From Anabaena cylindrica PCC 7122 (GTDB lineage Bacteria > Cyanobacteriota > Cyanobacteriia > Cyanobacteriales > Nostocaceae), in NCBI RefSeq assembly GCF_000317695.1, contig NC_019771.1, positions 5,260,001-5,324,000 on the forward strand: a stretch of 64,000 nucleotides of DNA, read 5' to 3'. Of this stretch, positions 55,212-63,932 are shown one piece after another. The number at the start of each line of letters is the position of its first letter. Positions within the stretch are counted from its first letter, which is position 1. Below the pieces are notes generated by a model. That model ran no database searches and was not told where the DNA came from. It saw only the letters and a list, made by a program, of their open reading frames with translations. Both the position numbers and the translations under genes were made by a program.

Positions 55212-55793
55212 ATGATAACTACACTCATTGAACGAGAAGCAGAACCTATTTTAATTAGCGACCTCACCTGGAGAGAATTTAAAGCCGTTAAACAGCTAAT
55301 TGAGTGTCCAGGGTTAAGGTTGTCTTTTTTAGATGGAGTTTTAGAGATTCGGAAAAACCCAGGTAAGAAATATCAAATTATCAAAGAAAGTATTGCTTCT
55401 TTACTAGAAATTTATTTAGAATTTTTGGAATTAGATTTTACTCCCACTGGTTCTGTCACCCTAGAGAGTGAATTTGAAAAAGTCAAAAAAGAAGGTGATA
55501 AATCTTATGAATTGGGAGAAAACAGAAAACGCCCTGATTTAGTGATTGAGGTAGTTGTTAGTAGTGGAGGAATTGATAAACTGGAAGCATATAAACGCTT
55601 GCAAATTCCTGAAGTTTGGTTTTGGATTAATGATGAACTATTGTTTTATAGTTTAGGAAAAGAGGGATATGAATCTGTTACTAAATCACAACTTTTACCT
55701 AATTTAGATGTGGCTTTATTAATGGGTTGTATTAATATAGAAAATCATGCTCAAGCACTGCGGGAATTTCGAGCAGGGATAAAAATTACATAA
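55212..55793 (+). CDS. Uma2 family PD-(D/E)XK endonuclease
   Basis: The 193-residue protein belongs to the Uma2 family: WREFKAVKQLIECPGLRLSF, an acidic KRPDLVIEVVVSSGG core carrying the Asp and Glu-x-Val residues of the nuclease fold, then RLQIPEVWFWINDELLFY. Unlike the copies at 26033 and 43935 it is complete. It is the first gene of an accessory region that continues with toxin-antitoxin genes. Its role is unknown. Confidence 0.9.
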   Translation: MITTLIEREAEPILISDLTWREFKAVKQLIECPGLRLSFLDGVLEIRKNPGKKYQIIKESIASLLEIYLEFLELDFTPTGSVTLESEFEKVKKEGDKSYELGENRKRPDLVIEVVVSSGGIDKLEAYKRLQIPEVWFWINDELLFYSLGKEGYESVTKSQLLPNLDVALLMGCINIENHAQALREFRAGIKIT

Positions 55794-55850
55794 CTATTTG
55801 TAATAACTCTCATCCTCAGAGAACTTAAAGATAATTCTAAAATCATAATC

Positions 55851-56270
55851 TTATAAAGAGTTTGTTAATTCCTCAATTAATTGGTCAGGAGTGAGAATTC
55901 GCGGTGAAATTACGGGGAAATCTTGAGGATTACGGGTAATAATCGCATCTAATTGATTGACTACCGCAGTAGAGTATTGAATGGCATCTTCAAAATCCTT
56001 AAAATTGGTTGTGAAAGCCATACTAATTACAGCCTGATTTACCGTAGCAATTTGACAGAAGGTAAGTATTTCTTGCAAAAACTCAATAGTTAAATCTCGA
56101 CCTTTTTGTTTACGGATAATATAATAAAGGTCGCTAATGGTTGATGCTGAAATGTAGCCTTCTATTTGTCCCTGTTCAACAAATGCTAAAACTGTCTCAC
56201 TATTAGTGACGTAAGGCTGTCGTTCCAGGGCAATATCTATAATTATGTTGGTATCAAGCAAGACTTTCAC
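55851..56270 (-). CDS. PIN-domain toxin (VapC-like)
   Basis: The 139-residue protein starts with GTG (MKVLLDTNIIIDIALERQ), giving the first Asp of the PIN active site. Further acidic residues follow in STISDLYYII, NFKDFEDAIQY and DAIITRNPQDF. PIN toxins cut tRNA or rRNA with Mg2+. The GTG overlaps the stop of the upstream antitoxin gene by four bases (GTGA), so the pair is translationally coupled. A broken copy of the junction between these two genes lies at 56955-57147. Confidence 0.9.
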   Translation of the reverse strand: MKVLLDTNIIIDIALERQPYVTNSETVLAFVEQGQIEGYISASTISDLYYIIRKQKGRDLTIEFLQEILTFCQIATVNQAVISMAFTTNFKDFEDAIQYSTAVVNQLDAIITRNPQDFPVISPRILTPDQLIEELTNSL

Positions 56271-56551
56271 AGGTTATGTTTCTCCTTTAAATATTCCCAT
56301 TTAGCTTGATCTGGATCAAAATCAGGTGGCGCAGGTTGAGTTTTTTCAAACCAGTTTTGCAAGGCTTTGATTTTAGTTCGTCTTCTAGGTGTTTCTGGTG
56401 CTGATTCACTTGCTGGGGTTGTGATATTATCAAGTGTCTCAGTAGCTTGCCAGACTATTACTTCCACATCTCCGGGGGGTAAATTCACCGATTCGGTAAT
56501 CAGTAAGTTACCAGATTGATCAATTTTTCCTTTGAGTTTGTATGCTTGCAT
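56267..56551 (-). CDS. Antitoxin partner of the PIN toxin
   Basis: The 94-residue protein has an N-terminal strand-rich part (MQAYKLKGKIDQSGNLLITE, then LPPGDVEVIVW) like the small beta-barrel antitoxins found before PIN genes. A disordered middle and a C-terminal helix with DFDPDQAKWEYLKEKHNL follow; this helix probably wraps around the toxin. Its stop overlaps the toxin start. The N-terminal part should bind its own promoter. No exact family name can be given with confidence. Confidence 0.82.
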   Translation of the reverse strand: MQAYKLKGKIDQSGNLLITESVNLPPGDVEVIVWQATETLDNITTPASESAPETPRRRTKIKALQNWFEKTQPAPPDFDPDQAKWEYLKEKHNL

Positions 56552-56614
56552 GATGTTCTTTATAAGACTCTGTTTCTATATTATCTTGCGTTAAGCAAAA
56601 TTCAATTTTCATTT

Positions 56615-56839
56615 TTATAAAATTTGTCTGATTTGAGCTAAAGCTCTTTCTCCAGAAATTGGCTCAACGATATGATTACGTATTTCATCCCGGCGTTTTT
56701 TAGCTTCTGTGTTCCAACTGTTTTGGATATTTTCATCAATATCAGATTCTAGACTTTTAATTAGTTTTTCTACTAAAAATACTCTGCTAGAGCTGGGTAA
56801 AGACAAGGCTTCCTGAATTAATTCTTCAACTGATAGCAT
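56615..56839 (-). CDS. Addiction module antitoxin (Unstab_antitox type), orphan
   Basis: The 74-residue protein begins MLSVEELIQEALSLPSSSR and continues VFLVEKLIKSLE, the helical pattern of the short addiction-module proteins that normally precede a RelE/ParE toxin. No toxin of that type follows; the next genes downstream are the antitoxin-PIN pair 63 bp away. It may serve as a solitary antitoxin or be a leftover of a lost pair. Confidence 0.8.
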   Translation of the reverse strand: MLSVEELIQEALSLPSSSRVFLVEKLIKSLESDIDENIQNSWNTEAKKRRDEIRNHIVEPISGERALAQIRQIL

Positions 56840-56954
56840 AATTATTTATATTCTCTGTAAATTGAATTGAGAATAGGCACAAATAAAGACTTTATTCACA
56901 AGCTATTTTATCATTCTTCCTATGGAAATATCATATTGTTGAAACTGAAATCTA

Positions 56955-57147
56955 GCCTTGTATTTGCCTTTGTTCAACAAATGCTAAAACTGTCTCGCTA
57001 TGAGTGACGTAAGGCTGTCGCTCTAGGGCAATATCTATAATTATATTGGTATCAAGTAAGACTTTCACAGATTATGTTTCTCCTTTAAATATTTCCATTT
57101 AGCTTGGTCTGGATCAAAATCTGCTGAAACGGGTGGGGAATTTTCAA
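56955..57147 (-). pseudogene. Truncated duplicate of the antitoxin-PIN junction
   Basis: This stretch is a diverged copy of 56157-56349, displaced by 798 bp. It encodes the antitoxin end (DFDPDQAKWKYLKEKHNL) followed by the PIN start (MKVLLDTNIIIDIALERQ, then THSETVLAFVEQ), after which homology stops. Both genes are therefore incomplete. A tandem duplication with internal loss explains it best. Confidence 0.85.
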
Positions 57148-57330
57148 ATAAACTCAAATAAATATCTATATACTCTGTGGATAAGTTTTCAATTGAATTA
57201 ATAATTTATTTAAAATCATCATAGAATATCTTCTAAATTAAACTCTAATTTTATAATATAAAAAAACTGAACTTAGTAAAGTTATGTTACTAAATTCAGG
57301 TATTTGTTGATAATTTAGGTTTACGATTGT

Positions 57331-57528
57331 CTAATCAAATAATTTACGTATTTCATCATTATTCATTCTTCCACCAAACTCTTTAATTACTTCCTCTGTA
57401 GCTTCTTCAATATTTTTACCATCTAAGAGAAGTTCTTCAACTTCCTCTGTAGCTTCTTCAATAGTTTTACCACCTAGAAAATCAATCTCTGGATGATTCA
57501 AGGATTTTTTTTGTTCTGAATCGGACAT
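57331..57528 (-). CDS. Small acidic protein with internal repeat
   Basis: The ATG at 57528 (MSDSEQKKSLNHPEIDFLGG) has a GGGAG ribosome site; the frame is open back to 57594. The 65-residue product contains two copies of an acidic unit, GGKTIEEATEEVEELLLD and GKNIEEATEEVIKEF, also visible as a 60-bp direct repeat in the DNA. No family is recognised. It lies 212 bp downstream of the AbiJ-like gene on the same strand and may be the third member of that set, or an unrelated small gene. Confidence 0.6.
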   Translation of the reverse strand: MSDSEQKKSLNHPEIDFLGGKTIEEATEEVEELLLDGKNIEEATEEVIKEFGGRMNNDEIRKLFD

Positions 57529-57740
57529 ATAAATACTCCCAAGACAGTAATACAATGTAAATACTATATTACTAAATAGTAAACCCATTTGCAATAAGCT
57601 GCTGGTGCTGGGTTTAAATTTGTCAATAGTTCAGTCCAACTATTTATTCAACTTAGTATACTTGAGCAAAGCTGCTTCGCTAAAACCGTAATCTCTATTT
57701 TACAAAAATTACAACCCTTATTGATTTTTACAGATTAAAG

Positions 57741-58012
57741 TTAAAATTCATCAATAACTTTATCTTCTCGAATTTCTTGTTTTACAGTTAAATCCGACTT
57801 TTTACCAATCTTATCACCTAGAAAAATGTAAATAAGACCAAACATACGATTAAATAAATAATCAACCTGTGAGCTTGAAGTGATAGGTGTTTTTCCTAAT
57901 CCTGTATGTCTGATAATAAATTTATTATCACCGATATCATTTAATTCTTTACAATCATTATGAAGAACTTCGCGCATTTTTTCCTGGTCAGAAACTTTTT
58001 CTAAACGTATTT
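57741..58012 (-). pseudogene. C-terminal part of the AbiJ-like protein, out of frame
   Basis: If one base is added to the A8 run at 58020-58027 (minus strand), the frame of the gene at 58013-58690 continues here. It reads SVEIRLEKVSDQEKMREVLH, then NDIGDNKFIIRHTGLGK and SQVDYLFNRMFGLIYIFL. The IRH...K and DYLFNRM motifs are what the C-terminus of such Abi-type proteins usually shows. The piece has no ribosome site of its own. The combined protein would be about 316 residues. Confidence 0.75.
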
Positions 58013-58690
58013 CTACAGATTTTTTTTATTTGACGGATCATCTAGCGTTCTTATTCTTTCCCAAGCATCCCATAGCTCTTTCAATGATTCTTTACGTATA
58101 TTCAAATCTGGATCAAGATATTTTATTCTAGCCGTTTTAAGGAATGAATCCAATATTTCATCATTTGTTTGAAAAATAGAATTATTTAATTTATCTCTTA
58201 AAAAAGGAGGAGATAAACGATTAATTTGTCCATCTTCTTGTAATTCAAAAGCTATACGATTTCGTTCAAATAACCTATTTACTTGATCACGAAACTCCTT
58301 TTGTCCTTCTTGTTTATCAAAACTTAAATCATGGTGTTCGTAGTGAGGATGATTCTCAAATTTTACTGGTTTCGATATATGTTCATGGCAAAATTCTATG
58401 AACTCAAGAATAGTTAAAGTTAGAGGTGTATCTAATTCAGTTAGCGGAAATTTAAAATTTGCAAAATGACCCCAAATGGCTGAATTCATCCTTGAAATGT
58501 TAGTTGTATATATTTGATCATAAGAATTAGGATAATCAGGACATCTTTCAGGAAAGGCTTGAGCAAAATATTCTTCATCAATCAAGTTATTAATTAAAGC
58601 TATTAATCCTCCCCAAACATTATCATTAATTTCATGTTCAATTCTTGGTTTTAATCCAAATTCTCGTTCTCCAAAATAAAGATTGCTCAT
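58013..58690 (-). CDS. AbiJ-like protein, N-terminal part, ending in a frameshift
   Basis: The 225-residue frame begins MSNLYFGEREFGLKPRIEHE and continues NDNVWGGLIALINNLIDEEY. This opening resembles the AbiJ N-terminal domain type 4 found in abortive-infection proteins. The middle is charged, and the end (SLKELWDAWERIRTLDDPSN) runs into an A8 homopolymer and a stop. The missing C-terminal third follows in another frame. It lies 81 bp downstream of the HTH-dynamin-like GTPase gene on the same strand, so they probably form one transcript. It may be the toxic effector of a defence pair. Confidence 0.72.
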   Translation of the reverse strand: MSNLYFGEREFGLKPRIEHEINDNVWGGLIALINNLIDEEYFAQAFPERCPDYPNSYDQIYTTNISRMNSAIWGHFANFKFPLTELDTPLTLTILEFIEFCHEHISKPVKFENHPHYEHHDLSFDKQEGQKEFRDQVNRLFERNRIAFELQEDGQINRLSPPFLRDKLNNSIFQTNDEILDSFLKTARIKYLDPDLNIRKESLKELWDAWERIRTLDDPSNKKNL

Positions 58691-58771
58691 GATAATCCTT
58701 TAATTCAATAAAGTCAAAGTTTCAATTATTTTAACATGGGTAGCCTTTAAGTTTAAAAACTACCCAGAAAT

Positions 58772-61000
58772 TTACATACAATCCTTGAGATTAAAACTTA
58801 TCCAAGGAATTTGTTTAAAAAAATTCTGAAGTTCCTCCAATATCTTAATAATTTCCTCAATACGTTCTTTTGAATCCATTTCAGGAGAAGTTATTTCCCG
58901 CAAATGATCAAGATATCTTTGCCAGTCTTTTTCAACAGCATCAGCACCTTGATTAAAGCTTTTAGTGGTATCCTGCCAAAATTCATCAATTCCATTTGCA
59001 AATTTATCATTTATATTTTGTTCTTGGAAATATTTAACTGTCTGCTTTGCTAAACGTTTTTGCCAAGATTCTCCAAATAAACTCCATGCAAGTGAAGCTA
59101 ATGTAGCAGCTATACCAATACCCAGAACTATGGGACCACCAATAGTTGCTATGAAAGCTATGACAGCAGCAGTACCTCCACCAATACTAATACCCAATGC
59201 TGATAGTAAACTCACTAATTTAGCTACTAAAATATAACCTCCAAGATTGCCTAAACTAGCAGCCCAAACTGCTAAAGCTCCATAACTACCTAAACCTGCT
59301 AAACCACCCAAAAAAGCACCTTTAGTATCAAATGGTATTTCCATAGATGTATCAAAATTTGGGAGTTTTAATAACGCCTCTTGATATGAACCCAGAAAAT
59401 CTTCAATTGCAGGTGTTAACTTATCAGAGTTTAATTTAATGGTTTTTTCTAATTCATGTTGAATCTTTCCAATTAAATAACCAGAAATACCCTCTTTAGC
59501 CTCTTTTTTATCATCATACTGATTACGAATAATTCCTTCAACAGCATCAATAGTGAGTATCTTATTAGTGTACTCTTTGAAAGAAGTGTGAGTATCTTTT
59601 TTTAAGTTAGTGATAAGTTTGAGTACATTATCACGTTTTTCTTGAGTTTCCTTTTTACGAGTTTCTTCATTCTCTTTCAATGCTTCTAGCTGTTTACGTC
59701 GTGAATCTATATCATCAAGAGTCTTTTGATAAGCCTCTATTCCTTTAGTACATTTATCTATATTAGCTTCTTTGATTGCATTGATTTCTCTTTCGAGACG
59801 AGACATTACTGTTTGAGGTAAAAATTCCCCTACTAATTTAGTAAAGTCATGAAATAAACCTTGACATCTATCAGGTCTTTCTGCCCAAAATGTAAAGAAT
59901 CTTGTTTGTAAATCTTGCTGAGAAATATCACGATTTATTAATTTTCTACGATTCTTTAAAACTCCTTCGTTAAGTTGTTTATAGAGTCTTCTAGCAGCAC
60001 CAATTGGAATTTTTTGAAGTTGCTCATTAGAAATACTAGGATCAGCATGAGTAGCAACAATAAATAAATTTCCCAATGTAGGAAAATTCTTACATTCATT
60101 TTCTGGAGCAGGAAGTAAACTTAATAAATTACTAAGCCGTAACATATCCTGACCATTAATATGTCCTTTTGCTGGTGAAGCATATATCACTATATCTGCT
60201 ATTTGTGCCGCACTATTAGCCTTTTCTACATCTTTGGAAACTTCATCAGGTTGATCTGAAAAACCAGGTAAATCTATTAAATTACAAGCTTTCAAAAGAG
60301 GTGAATTGATGTAAACTACCGCAGCATGAGCAGCTATATCTTCATTTTCTCCATGTACACCATACTTTTGTAAAACTTCAAAACTTCCTGATTGAATACA
60401 ATATTTTTCAAAACGTTCTTCGTCATCTAAAAGCAAAAAATCCAGAATTAGTTTACCTTTTTCATCTTTGAGCCAAAAATCATCATTGACAATTAATACA
60501 TCATCTTCACACCATTGAGGACGATCTTCAACATGACGCACAAATGTAATAACTCTTGTTGCTGGTTGATAACCAACAGGCAAATTTTTAGTACCTAACA
60601 TAGTGTTTGCTAGATGCGATTTACCTGCGTCGAAACCTCCTGTTAATACTAAATTCGGTTTTTTTCGGTAGCGTTTCAGTTGTTTTTTTAGGTCGTTAGG
60701 AGTATTTAGAGGTGTTGGTATATCCAGCTTATCTATAGGAGGAGTAGAATCAATATACTGATCAAGTAAATTTAGTCTACGATAAAGCTCTGTATATGGA
60801 GAACCGGGATCAATACCTTTTAGAGGTTGTATAAGTGGTGACATCAATATTTGCAGCCATTGTACTAAAAGCTCTTGTGAAACAGTAGCAGGTGCTTTTT
60901 CATAAGCATCAACTTCTTCCGTATAAATACCCAAGGCATTAGCAATATCTACTTGCTGCATTCCAGCTTTTTGACGATATCCTAGTAAGTCAATATTCAT
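58772..61000 (-). CDS. HTH-fused dynamin-like GTPase
   Basis: The 742-residue protein starts with a Cro/XRE-type helix-turn-helix (GYRQKAGMQQVDIANALGI, residues 7-25). A dynamin-family G domain follows, with G1 TGGFDAGKSHLANTMLG (120-136), G3 LIDLPGFSD and G4 VATHAD. Next come a long helical stalk-like region (about 395-560, KENEETRKKETQEKRDN), a Gly/Ala-rich hydrophobic hairpin (about 575-660) that should insert in membrane, and a closing helical part. Bacterial dynamin-like proteins remodel membranes and several act against phage. The HTH fusion suggests self-regulation or DNA sensing. Confidence 0.88.
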   Translation of the reverse strand: MNIDLLGYRQKAGMQQVDIANALGIYTEEVDAYEKAPATVSQELLVQWLQILMSPLIQPLKGIDPGSPYTELYRRLNLLDQYIDSTPPIDKLDIPTPLNTPNDLKKQLKRYRKKPNLVLTGGFDAGKSHLANTMLGTKNLPVGYQPATRVITFVRHVEDRPQWCEDDVLIVNDDFWLKDEKGKLILDFLLLDDEERFEKYCIQSGSFEVLQKYGVHGENEDIAAHAAVVYINSPLLKACNLIDLPGFSDQPDEVSKDVEKANSAAQIADIVIYASPAKGHINGQDMLRLSNLLSLLPAPENECKNFPTLGNLFIVATHADPSISNEQLQKIPIGAARRLYKQLNEGVLKNRRKLINRDISQQDLQTRFFTFWAERPDRCQGLFHDFTKLVGEFLPQTVMSRLEREINAIKEANIDKCTKGIEAYQKTLDDIDSRRKQLEALKENEETRKKETQEKRDNVLKLITNLKKDTHTSFKEYTNKILTIDAVEGIIRNQYDDKKEAKEGISGYLIGKIQHELEKTIKLNSDKLTPAIEDFLGSYQEALLKLPNFDTSMEIPFDTKGAFLGGLAGLGSYGALAVWAASLGNLGGYILVAKLVSLLSALGISIGGGTAAVIAFIATIGGPIVLGIGIAATLASLAWSLFGESWQKRLAKQTVKYFQEQNINDKFANGIDEFWQDTTKSFNQGADAVEKDWQRYLDHLREITSPEMDSKERIEEIIKILEELQNFFKQIPWISFNLKDCM

Positions 61001-61156
61001 TTTTGTATTTCTGATTTACTAAATAACGGTATAAAATAACTTAGTATAATTATAGTAAATATACAATAGTATTAATACTGGAAGAAACAAATACTTTTTT
61101 CAATGCAAACCATAATGATTATCCTCTCTCAATAGTCACTAAAACAACTTTTTAAA

Positions 61157-61957
61157 ATGAAAACAGACAGCATATTTTACCGATTATTTCAAGAAATACC
61201 TAGCATATTTTTTGAACTGATTGCTAACTCTCCCCAACTAGCAGAACTTTATCAATTTTCATCAGTTGAAGTCAAACAAACAGCCTTGAGAATAGATGGA
61301 GTTTTCTTACCTAACCAAAATACAGATAACCCCATCTACTTTTTAGAAGTACAATTTCAATCAGATAAGGATCTCTACCATAGACTTTTTAGCGAAATAT
61401 TTCTTTACATCCGCCAAAACAACCCCAAAAATCACTGGAGTGCGGTAGTTATCTATCCAAACCGCAGCATAGATACACAAGATATTAAGCATTATCAAGA
61501 ATTCTTCACCAGCCAACGAGTCAGAGTTATTTATCTCGATGAATTAGGAGAAACAACATCTTTACCCATTGGTATTGCTACAATAAAACTAATCATCGCT
61601 AACCCAGATAATTCCATTACCCAAGCCAGAGAATTAATCACCAGAACTAAACAAGAGATAGATTCTCAATTTCAACAGCAACAAGTCTTACAAATCATCG
61701 AGACGATTTTAATTTACAAGTTTCCAAGAATGAATAGGGAGGAAATAGAAGCCATGTTTGGATTAAGTGAGTTAAAACAAACCCGATTTTATCAAGAAGC
61801 AAAAGAAGAGGGTGAACGCAAAGCTAAATTAGACGCAGTTCCTGGTTTGATAACATTAGGTTTAACTAGAGAACAAATCGCACAAGTTTTAAATTTAAGT
61901 TTGGAAGAAATTAGCGAGATTGTCCAACAACAGAATATCAACACAAAGGAAAAATAA
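61157..61957 (+). CDS. Rpn family/DUF2887 PD-(D/E)XK nuclease
   Basis: The 266-residue protein opens MKTDSIFYRLFQEIPSIFFE and contains the nuclease core LRIDGVFLPNQ with the first Asp, then YFLEVQFQSDKDLYHRLFSE with the Glu-x-Gln. This matches the cyanobacterial DUF2887 branch of the recombination-promoting nuclease (Rpn) family, formerly called putative transposases. The C-terminal helices (LGLTREQIAQVLNLSLEEIS) are repeat-like. It is divergent from the HTH-dynamin gene across 156 bp. It may mobilise DNA or act in defence. Confidence 0.88.
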   Translation: MKTDSIFYRLFQEIPSIFFELIANSPQLAELYQFSSVEVKQTALRIDGVFLPNQNTDNPIYFLEVQFQSDKDLYHRLFSEIFLYIRQNNPKNHWSAVVIYPNRSIDTQDIKHYQEFFTSQRVRVIYLDELGETTSLPIGIATIKLIIANPDNSITQARELITRTKQEIDSQFQQQQVLQIIETILIYKFPRMNREEIEAMFGLSELKQTRFYQEAKEEGERKAKLDAVPGLITLGLTREQIAQVLNLSLEEISEIVQQQNINTKEK

Positions 61958-62045
61958 AATAGATAAAGACGAGGAATAATACCAAATAGGTGATAAATTT
62001 ATTCCTCAATACTTTTTAGATACCTCTGTTTTACGTTTTCTGCTA

Positions 62046-62675
62046 CTAACTCAGTTTCTGTGCTTGTATAACCTGCAAACTACCACCAGCATATAAACTA
62101 GGTTCACCTACCTCAAAACCATTTTCTGTTAACAAAGCAGGTAAATCAGTTTTTAACAACTCCCAAGCAGTCTCCGTTTCAAATAACCAGAAAAACACCG
62201 ATAAACCTGGCCAAAAGATGGGATTTGTTGGTGAGTGAAAATCTACCAACGTAAATACACCCCCTGGCTTTAAAACCCGATAAACCTCTTGAATGATTTT
62301 TCGCAGTTGTTCAGGCTGCATCTCGTGTAAAGCGGCACTGGTATGAATGACATCAAATAAATGATCTGCAAAAGGCATATTTTCTGCAAAAGCTTCTATA
62401 TAAGTAGCATTCGGCACATTTCGCCGCGCCCGTTGCAGAGACAATGGGGAAGCATCCAGCCCTGTAACATTTTGTGATAATTTCACCAAAAATTCTGTTG
62501 TTTGACCACTACCACAACATAAATCTAGAACTTGAGTATCTGAATTTAGTGTTAAACCTTGTAAAGCAAGTTGGCGGAAACGACCTTCACCACCCACACT
62601 TAAGGCGGCTAAACGCGATATGCCATCATATAGCCATTGATAGCGATAACTCCAGTCTCTTAAAATAGTTGCCAT
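62046..62675 (-). CDS. Class I SAM-dependent methyltransferase
   Basis: The 209-residue enzyme has the SAM-binding motif I VLDLCCGSGQTTEFL, motif II NVTGLDASPLSL, and the MENMPFADH-like stretch AENMPFADHLFDVIHTSAAL. It then has the Methyltransf_11 ending VYRVLKPGGVFTLVDF. The acceptor is unknown; UbiE-like small lipids or quinones are possible. The gene lies head to head with hemH across about 90 bp. Confidence 0.88.
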   Translation of the reverse strand: MATILRDWSYRYQWLYDGISRLAALSVGGEGRFRQLALQGLTLNSDTQVLDLCCGSGQTTEFLVKLSQNVTGLDASPLSLQRARRNVPNATYIEAFAENMPFADHLFDVIHTSAALHEMQPEQLRKIIQEVYRVLKPGGVFTLVDFHSPTNPIFWPGLSVFFWLFETETAWELLKTDLPALLTENGFEVGEPSLYAGGSLQVIQAQKLS

Positions 62676-62768
62676 TACATCTTTCCTACCGATAAAGCTT
62701 TATATTTAATTAAAGATATATTGTTAACATTAGTAAAAAATCTGAAAGGTTGGGGGAAAGTAACTGCT

Positions 62769-63932
62769 ATGGGTCGTGTAGGCGTATTATTACTCAATCT
62801 CGGAGGCCCCGATAAATTAGAAGATGTCGGGCCGTTTTTATATAACCTGTTCTCTGATCCCGAAATTATTCGTCTACCCTTTCGCTGGATGCAAAAACCT
62901 TTGGCTTGGTTTATTGCTACACGACGAACTAAAACATCTCAAGAAAATTATAAGTATATCGGTGGTGGTTCTCCATTACGGCGGATCACAGAAGAACAAG
63001 GGGAAGCACTGAAAGCACAACTAAATGCTTTGGGGAAAGAAGCGAATATTTATGTGGGAATGCGTTATTGGCATCCTTACACAGAAGAAGCGATCGCACA
63101 ACTGTCTCAAGACAACATTGAAAGTCTGGTGATTTTACCACTTTACCCCCAATTTTCTATCAGTACTAGTGGTTCCAGTTTCCGACTCTTAGAACAACTG
63201 TGGCGCGAAAACCCAAAACTGCAACCGCTGGAATACACCGTCATTCCTTCCTGGTACAAACAACCAGGCTACCTGCAAGCAATGGCGGAATTGATCATTC
63301 AGCAACTGAATCAATACCCTGATCCTGATCAAGTGCATATCTTTTTTAGCGCCCACGGCGTTCCTAAAAGCTATGTTATCGAAGCAGGAGATCCTTATCA
63401 ACAAGAGATTGAGGAATGTACTCAGTTGATAATGCAAACCCTAAATCGCCCCAATGCCCACACCTTAGCTTATCAAAGTCGTGTCGGTCCCGTGGAATGG
63501 CTACAACCTTATACTGAAGATGCCCTCAAAGAACTAGGTGCAGCAGGTGTCAAAGATTTAGTCGTTGTACCTATCAGCTTTGTTTCAGAACACATCGAGA
63601 CACTGCAAGAAATTGATATTGAATATCGGGAAATAGCTGAAGAAGCAGGAATTCACAACTTCCGTCGTGCCGCTGCTCCCAATACGCATCCGGTATTTAT
63701 TAAAGCACTAGCAGACTTGGTAATTGAGTCACTGGAAAAACCTAGCCTCAAATTATCACAAGTCACCCAGATGAAAAAAAGGGTGAAAATGTACCCTCAA
63801 GAACGTTGGGAATGGGGTTTAACAACCAGCGCCGAAGTCTGGAATGGTCGAATTGCCATGCTAGGTTTTATTGCTTTGATCATTGAGTTGATTACTGGTC
63901 AAGGCTTACTACACGCGATCGGACTTTTGTAA
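62769..63932 (+). CDS. hemH: Ferrochelatase with chlorophyll-binding tail
   Basis: I chose the ATG at 62769 (MGRVGVLLLNLGGPDKLEDV, 387 residues); a TTG extension begins at 62721. The enzyme inserts Fe2+ into protoporphyrin IX to make haem. Visible are the catalytic His in IFFSAHGVPKSYV and the acidic active-site region VPISFVSEHIETLQEIDIEY. After a proline-containing linker the last 45 residues form a Hlip-like membrane helix with AEVWNGRIAMLGFIALI, typical of oxygenic phototrophs. The tail ties haem synthesis to chlorophyll sensing in the thylakoid. Confidence 0.96.
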   Translation: MGRVGVLLLNLGGPDKLEDVGPFLYNLFSDPEIIRLPFRWMQKPLAWFIATRRTKTSQENYKYIGGGSPLRRITEEQGEALKAQLNALGKEANIYVGMRYWHPYTEEAIAQLSQDNIESLVILPLYPQFSISTSGSSFRLLEQLWRENPKLQPLEYTVIPSWYKQPGYLQAMAELIIQQLNQYPDPDQVHIFFSAHGVPKSYVIEAGDPYQQEIEECTQLIMQTLNRPNAHTLAYQSRVGPVEWLQPYTEDALKELGAAGVKDLVVVPISFVSEHIETLQEIDIEYREIAEEAGIHNFRRAAAPNTHPVFIKALADLVIESLEKPSLKLSQVTQMKKRVKMYPQERWEWGLTTSAEVWNGRIAMLGFIALIIELITGQGLLHAIGLL

